Source of the DNA: UBA2256 sp964531105
Lineage (GTDB): Bacteria; Spirochaetota; Spirochaetia; Treponematales; Rectinemataceae
Assembly: GCA_964531105.1 (NCBI GenBank)
Contig: CAZHFN010000063.1
Span: 1-8,412, forward strand
Reading direction: 5' to 3'
Length of the DNA: 8,412 nucleotides
Shown here: positions 5,250 through 8,412 of the stretch, piece by piece
Layout: every line of letters begins with the position of its first letter
How positions within the stretch are numbered: position 1 is the first letter of the stretch
Position numbers and translations under genes: made by a program
The notes under the pieces: generated by a model
The model's database searches: none
Told to the model about the DNA's origin: nothing
What the model saw: only the letters and a program-made list of their open reading frames with translations

Positions 5250-6065
5250 GTGGGCAATAAAGTAAGTCCTATTGGATTGCGAATAGGGATCAACAAGGAT
5301 TGGAGCTCCAAGTGGTACGTAGAGCCCAGGGATTACGCCAAGACCCTCCATGAGGACCTGGCCATCCGCAAGCGCATCTACCAGCTGCCCGAGGTCAAGG
5401 GTGCCGATGTAGCCGAAGTCGAGATTGTACGACATCCACAGCGCATCACCGTCATCATCCATACCGCCAGGCCAGGCGTGCTTATCGGCGTCAAGGGCGC
5501 CAATATCGAGCGCATCGGTCTTGAGATCCAGAAGGTCGCCACCAAGAAGGTGCAGATCAAGATCAAGGAAATCAAAAAAACCGATACCAACGCTCAGATC
5601 GTTGCCCAGAATATCGCCCGGCAGCTGGAAAACCGCGGATCCTTCCGCAAGGCCCTTAAAATGGCCATTTCCAACGCCATGAAGGGTGGAGCTCAGGGCT
5701 GCAAGATCAGGGTTTCGGGACGCTTAGGCGGCGCCGACATGTCCAGGACCGAAGAGCTCAAGGATGGAAGAATTCCTCTTCATACACTGAGAGCCGACAT
5801 CGATTACGGCTTCTATGAGTCCCAGACCACCTTTGGAAAGATTGGTGTAAAGGTTTGGATTTATCAGGGCATGGTCTACAACGCCGACAAGAACGAGGAC
5901 GCCGGAATGCTGGCCCGCAAGGCCAGACGCGAGCCCGCAGGCTCGGCGGCAGAACCCCGGGAACGCCGTGATTCGGATCGAAGGGAAGGCGGAGAACGCC
6001 GCCCCAGGCGCCCGTCCGCGCCTAGGGGAGATGCTCCCCGCAGCGACGAGAGGGCAAGGAGCTAA
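5250..6065 (+). CDS. rpsC: 30S ribosomal protein S3 with Arg-rich C-terminal tail
   Basis: S3 sits at the mRNA entry site of the 30S subunit and contributes to its helicase activity. From the GTG start the product is 271 residues, longer than the usual 210-235 or so. It begins GNKVSPIGLRIGINKDWSSKWY, has a type II KH domain with PGVLIGVKGANIE (75-87), and a C-terminal domain with KMAISNAMKGGAQGCKIRVSGRLGGADMSR and YGFYESQTTFGKIGVKVWIY. From about residue 220 to 271 the sequence becomes low-complexity and rich in Arg, Pro, Ser, Glu and Asp, with no recognisable domain. The gene starts one base after the rplV stop. The frame is intact, so the tail looks genuine and probably disordered. Confidence 0.97.
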   Translation: MGNKVSPIGLRIGINKDWSSKWYVEPRDYAKTLHEDLAIRKRIYQLPEVKGADVAEVEIVRHPQRITVIIHTARPGVLIGVKGANIERIGLEIQKVATKKVQIKIKEIKKTDTNAQIVAQNIARQLENRGSFRKALKMAISNAMKGGAQGCKIRVSGRLGGADMSRTEELKDGRIPLHTLRADIDYGFYESQTTFGKIGVKVWIYQGMVYNADKNEDAGMLARKARREPAGSAAEPRERRDSDRREGGERRPRRPSAPRGDAPRSDERARS

Positions 6066-6068
6066 GTC

Positions 6069-6485
6069 ATGCTTATCCCCAAGAGAGTAAAACACAGAAA
6101 ACAGCAGCGTGGCAGACCCACAGGGAATGCCCAGCGGGGCAACACCATAGCCTTCGGCGAGTACGGACTTATCTGCCTTGAGCCAGAGTGGCTCACCAAC
6201 AGGCAGATCGAAGCCGCCCGTATCGCGCTCAACCGCTATATCAAGCGCGGCGGAAAGCTCTGGATCAGGATTTTCCCCGACAAACCCTATTCCAAGAAAC
6301 CCTTGGAAACACGAATGGGAAAAGGAAAGCCCGGACCTGAGTACTGGGTGGCGGTAGTGCGCCCAGGTACAGTTCTTTTCGAGCTTTCCGGCGTAGAGCC
6401 CGCAGTGGCTGAAGAAGCCATGAGGCTGGCCGGCTCCAAGCTTCCCGTCAAGACAAGGTTCGCCCTACGGGCGGAAACGGAGTGA
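6069..6485 (+). CDS. rplP: 50S ribosomal protein L16
   Basis: L16 organises the A-site tRNA region near the base of the central protuberance. The 138-residue product has the full signature: MLIPKRVKHRKQQRGR at the start, IAFGEYGLICLEPEWLTNRQIEAARIA, and KPLETRMGKGKPGPEYWVAVV. Arg82 corresponds to E. coli Arg81, which is hydroxylated there. AAGGAG at 6056-6061 inside the rpsC end serves as ribosome-binding site, and the gap to rpsC is 3 nt. Confidence 0.98.
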   Translation: MLIPKRVKHRKQQRGRPTGNAQRGNTIAFGEYGLICLEPEWLTNRQIEAARIALNRYIKRGGKLWIRIFPDKPYSKKPLETRMGKGKPGPEYWVAVVRPGTVLFELSGVEPAVAEEAMRLAGSKLPVKTRFALRAETE

Positions 6486-6489
6486 GTCG

Positions 6490-6699
6490 ATGAAAAATTC
6501 GTTCAAGGAATTAAAGCTCGAGGAGCTTCTCGCTAAGCGGGAAGACCTCAAGAAGAAGTATTTCGACCTCCGCTTCCAGATGGTAGTGGGGCACGTCGAA
6601 AACCCTGTCGAGAAACGCAACCTTCGCCGCCAGATCGCCAGGCTCGAGACGCTGATCCTTCAGGCCAAGCGCTCAGCCCCTGCTGGCGAGAAGGCCTAA
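6490..6699 (+). CDS. rpmC: 50S ribosomal protein L29
   Basis: L29 is a small helical protein near the tunnel exit, next to L23. The 69-residue product shows the two-helix pattern with KKKYFDLRFQMVVGHVENP (21-39) and NLRRQIARLETLI. The last residues are a short Ala/Lys-rich tail. The start lies 4 nt after the rplP stop, with GGAG at 6479-6482 as the likely ribosome-binding site. Confidence 0.96.
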   Translation: MKNSFKELKLEELLAKREDLKKKYFDLRFQMVVGHVENPVEKRNLRRQIARLETLILQAKRSAPAGEKA

Positions 6700-6716
6700 G
6701 GTTCTAGGAGAAAACT

Positions 6717-6989
6717 GTGGATACCGACGTTCAGAAAGAGAAGAAGTCAAAGCTGGTGCTCCAGGGCATCGTCGCTTCCGACAAGATGAATAAAACCATC
6801 GTTGTCGAGATCCGGCAGCGCAAACTGCACCCGCTGTACAAGAAGTACGTGACCAGGTCCAAGAGAGTAAAGGCGCACGACGAGACAAACGACGCTCATA
6901 TTGGCGACACCGTAAGGGTGGAAGAGTGCAGACCCCTGTCTAAGGAAAAGCACTGGCGCCTGATTGAAATCGTCGAACGGGCGAAATAG
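6717..6989 (+). CDS. rpsQ: 30S ribosomal protein S17
   Basis: S17 is an OB-fold protein that binds 16S rRNA early in 30S assembly. The 90-residue product contains the family core: GIVASDKMNKTIVVEI (17-32), HPLYKKYVTRSKRVKAHDE, IGDTVRVEECRPLSKEKHWRLIEIVE. The N-terminal dozen residues are charged and variable. The start is GTG, with AGGAG at 6706-6710 placed 6 nt upstream; no nearby ATG fits. The gap to rpmC is 17 nt. Confidence 0.96.
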   Translation: MDTDVQKEKKSKLVLQGIVASDKMNKTIVVEIRQRKLHPLYKKYVTRSKRVKAHDETNDAHIGDTVRVEECRPLSKEKHWRLIEIVERAK

Positions 6990-7007
6990 GCGAACGGGAG
7001 AAATACT

Positions 7008-7376
7008 ATGATTCAGGTAGAAAGCATGCTCACGGTCGCTGACAACTCGGGTGCCAAGACCGTGCAGTGTATCAAGGTCCTCGGCGGAACCCGCCGACGC
7101 TATGCCTCCGTGGGAGACATCATCGTCGTGGCGGTCAAGTCGGCCCTTCCCAATTCATCCATAAAGAAGGGAACCATCGAAAAAGCGGTGGTAGTCAGGA
7201 CCCACAAGGAATACCGTCGTCCCGACGGTACCTATATCCGCTTCGACGACAACGCGTGCGTCGTCATCGATGCCAACAAGAATCCGAAAGGCAAGCGCAT
7301 CTTCGGACCGGTCGCCCGTGAGCTGAGGGACAAGGACTACATGAAGATAGTCTCCCTGGCTCCCGAGGTCCTGTAA
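7008..7376 (+). CDS. rplN: 50S ribosomal protein L14
   Basis: L14 lies at the subunit interface and forms bridges to the 30S subunit; it is also the docking site of the silencing factor RsfS. The 122-residue product matches the family from end to end: MIQVESMLTVADNSGAK, CIKVLGGTRRRYASVGDIIVV, IKKGTIEKAVVVRT, RRPDGTYIRFDDNACVVI, and the close FGPVARELRDKDYMKIVSLAPEVL. GGGAG at 6996-7000 lies 7 nt before the ATG. In many bacteria this is the first gene of a separate spc operon, but no promoter is visible in the 18-nt gap here. Confidence 0.98.
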   Translation: MIQVESMLTVADNSGAKTVQCIKVLGGTRRRYASVGDIIVVAVKSALPNSSIKKGTIEKAVVVRTHKEYRRPDGTYIRFDDNACVVIDANKNPKGKRIFGPVARELRDKDYMKIVSLAPEVL

Positions 7377-7385
7377 GGAGAGGAT

Positions 7386-7703
7386 ATGGCTGAAATAAAG
7401 TACAAGCTCCGGAAAGAGGACCTTGTCCAGGTCATAGCCGGCAAGGACAAGGGCAAGCAGGGGAAGATCCTCAAGATCGACAGGGAAAAGGGCAGAGTAA
7501 TCGTGGCAGGGGTCAATATGATCAAGAAAGCCATGAAGAAAAAAACCCAGAACGACCGCGGCGGCATTGCCGAGATCGAAGGATCCCTGCACATATCCAA
7601 CGTGATGATCGTATGCAAGAAATGCGGTCCCGTGAAAATTGGCTATAAGCTCGACGGTGATGCCAAGAAACGGGTATGCCGCAAGTGTGGGGAGGTGCTC
7701 TGA
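7386..7703 (+). CDS. rplX: 50S ribosomal protein L24
   Basis: L24 is an assembly-initiator protein bound to the 5' domain of 23S rRNA. The 105-residue product shows the KOW motif LVQVIAGKDKGKQGKILKI (13-31), VAGVNMIKKAMKKKTQ, and GGIAEIEGSLHISNVMIVC. The C-terminus carries two CxxC pairs (Cys77/Cys80 and Cys98/Cys101), a possible zinc ribbon that many bacterial L24 proteins keep and others, such as E. coli, lack. AAGGAG at 7375-7380 overlaps the rplN stop. The stop codon overlaps the rplE ATG by one base (TGATG). Confidence 0.97.
   Translation: MAEIKYKLRKEDLVQVIAGKDKGKQGKILKIDREKGRVIVAGVNMIKKAMKKKTQNDRGGIAEIEGSLHISNVMIVCKKCGPVKIGYKLDGDAKKRVCRKCGEVL
7689..7695 (+). promoter_or_regulatory. Shine-Dalgarno site of rplE inside rplX
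   Basis: GGGGAGG lies 7 nt before the ATG at 7703. It supports that codon as the L5 start, so the Lys/Ala-rich N-terminus belongs to the translated protein. An in-frame ATG at 7676 lies upstream of the site and is unlikely to be used. Confidence 0.85.
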
Positions 7704-8389
7704 TGGCTAAAGAGAAAGACAAGGCGGAAACCTTGTCCAAGGACATAGCCAAAGCCAAAGCTGAAGGCAAAGCCAAGGCAGAAGCCAAGGCCAAGGCAAA
7801 AGCTCAGCCCAAGGCTGCGGATGAGCCCAAGTCCACTGAGAAAGCCATTCCGCCCAGGCTCAAGATAATCTACAAGGAGAAACTCGTGCCCGAGCTCTTC
7901 AAGGAGCTGGGATACGAGTCCATCATGCAGGTTCCCCGTCTGGTCAAGGTTGTCGTGTCCATGGGTGTAGGCGAAGCCAAGGAGAACAAGAAAATCCTGG
8001 ACGCCGCCATCGCCGATCTGGGCATAATCACAGGCCAGCACGCGGTAAAGACCAAGGCCCGCAAGTCCATAGCCACTTTCAAGATCAGGCAGGGACAGGA
8101 AATCGGTGCCAGGGTAACGCTGCGTGGCGATTATATGTGGGAGTTCCTGGACAGGCTCATGAACGTAGCCCTTCCCCGAGTAAAGGACTTCAGGGGCGTC
8201 AACGCCAACGCGTTCGACGGTCACGGCAACTACTCCCTGGGCCTGAACGAGCAGATCATTTTCCCGGAGATCGACTTCGACAAGATTGAGAAGGTCATGG
8301 GGCTCAATATCGCGATCGTTACGACCGCGAAAACCGACAGGGAGGCTAAGAGCCTTCTAGGCATGTTGGGCATGCCCTTCAGAAAGTAA
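7703..8389 (+). CDS. rplE: 50S ribosomal protein L5 with Lys/Ala-rich N-terminal extension
   Basis: L5 binds 5S rRNA in the central protuberance and contacts the P-site tRNA and the 30S head. The product is 228 residues, against about 180 in most bacteria. Residues 51-228 form a complete L5: RLKIIYKEKLVPELFKELGY, MQVPRLVKVVVSMGVGEA, the loop GQHAVKTKARKSIATFKIRQG, IGARVTLRGDYMWEFLDRL, LPRVKDFRGV, GNYSLGLNEQIIFPEI, ending GMPFRK. Residues 1-50 are extra, rich in Lys, Ala and Glu, with an AK-repeat core near 16-37. The extension is in frame and preceded by a good Shine-Dalgarno, with a 1-nt overlap with rplX. Its function is unknown; extra rRNA binding is a guess. Confidence 0.96.
   Translation: MAKEKDKAETLSKDIAKAKAEGKAKAEAKAKAKAQPKAADEPKSTEKAIPPRLKIIYKEKLVPELFKELGYESIMQVPRLVKVVVSMGVGEAKENKKILDAAIADLGIITGQHAVKTKARKSIATFKIRQGQEIGARVTLRGDYMWEFLDRLMNVALPRVKDFRGVNANAFDGHGNYSLGLNEQIIFPEIDFDKIEKVMGLNIAIVTTAKTDREAKSLLGMLGMPFRK
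7748..7813 (+). repeat. Degenerate Lys-Ala codon repeat in the L5 extension
   Basis: This stretch encodes L5 residues 16-37, a run of alternating Ala and Lys with occasional Glu and Gly. At DNA level it is an imperfect repeat of AAAGCC, AAGGCC and AAGGCA units. The codons vary, so the repeat is degenerate and not a perfect microsatellite, but its length could differ between strains. Confidence 0.7.
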
Positions 8390-8400
8390 GGTAGGCGTAC

Positions 8401-8412
8401 ATGGCACGAAAG
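8401..8412 (+). CDS. rpsN: Start of the next gene, probably 30S ribosomal protein S14 (partial)
   Basis: Only four codons (Met-Ala-Arg-Lys) are inside the window, starting 11 nt after the rplE stop with a weak AAGG-type site at 8388-8391. S14 follows L5 in the conserved spc order, and MARK or MAK is a usual S14 start. The assignment rests on position. Whether it is the zinc-binding short form cannot be seen. Confidence 0.65.

Noticed and set aside
1..8412. A hidden mobile element, CRISPR array, tRNA, toxin-antitoxin pair or novel defence system
   Set aside because: Conserved translation genes in standard order fill nearly all of the window, and the three gaps over 100 nt are accounted for by promoter, terminator, leader or hairpin sequence.

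Overview
This window holds the end of a translation-factor gene, a complete tuf gene, and the S10 ribosomal-protein cluster running directly into the spc cluster. Every gene reads on the + strand. The organism is most likely a spirochaete related to Treponema. This is inferred from remembered family sequences, not from a search: the EF-Tu carries the treponeme-like stretches GITINTRHLEYQ, SAPD-x-VMPQT and VEEEVRD, L3 has a GSTGQSTYPHKTFKNNK segment, and AGG is used often for arginine. The genus cannot be fixed from this window.

Layout: positions 1-224 are the C-terminal end (domain V) of an EF-G family protein. A 143-nt gap follows, with a good sigma70-type promoter (TTGATA, 17 bp, TATAAT) and a strong Shine-Dalgarno for tuf (368-1558). 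A textbook intrinsic terminator (1575-1616) closes tuf. A second promoter candidate overlaps the terminator's 3' arm and should drive the ribosomal operon, leaving a leader of about 105 nt. The order is then rpsJ, rplC, rplD, rplW, rplB, rpsS, rplV, rpsC, rplP, rpmC, rpsQ, rplN, rplX, rplE and the first four codons of the next gene (rpsN by position). This is the conserved bacterial S10-spc order with nothing missing or inserted.

From rplC onward the genes are packed with gaps of about 1-18 nt or 1-nt stop/start overlaps (rplD/rplW and rplX/rplE), so one long transcript with translational coupling is expected. No terminator or promoter is visible between the S10 and spc parts. The one loose joint is rpsJ-rplC: 111 nt that can fold into several hairpins, the best ending four bases before the rplC Shine-Dalgarno.

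The genes work together as translation machinery: two elongation factors, the proteins that line the exit tunnel and peptidyl-transferase surroundings (L2, L3, L4, L16, L22, L23, L24, L29), the 5S/central-protuberance protein L5, and small-subunit head and body proteins (S3, S10, S17, S19). I see no mobile element, CRISPR array, tRNA, or novel defence or metabolic system. The second looks are two lineage-type protein extensions (a Lys/Ala-rich N-terminus on L5 and an Arg-rich C-terminus on S3), the structured rpsJ-rplC spacer, and the terminator/promoter overlap.
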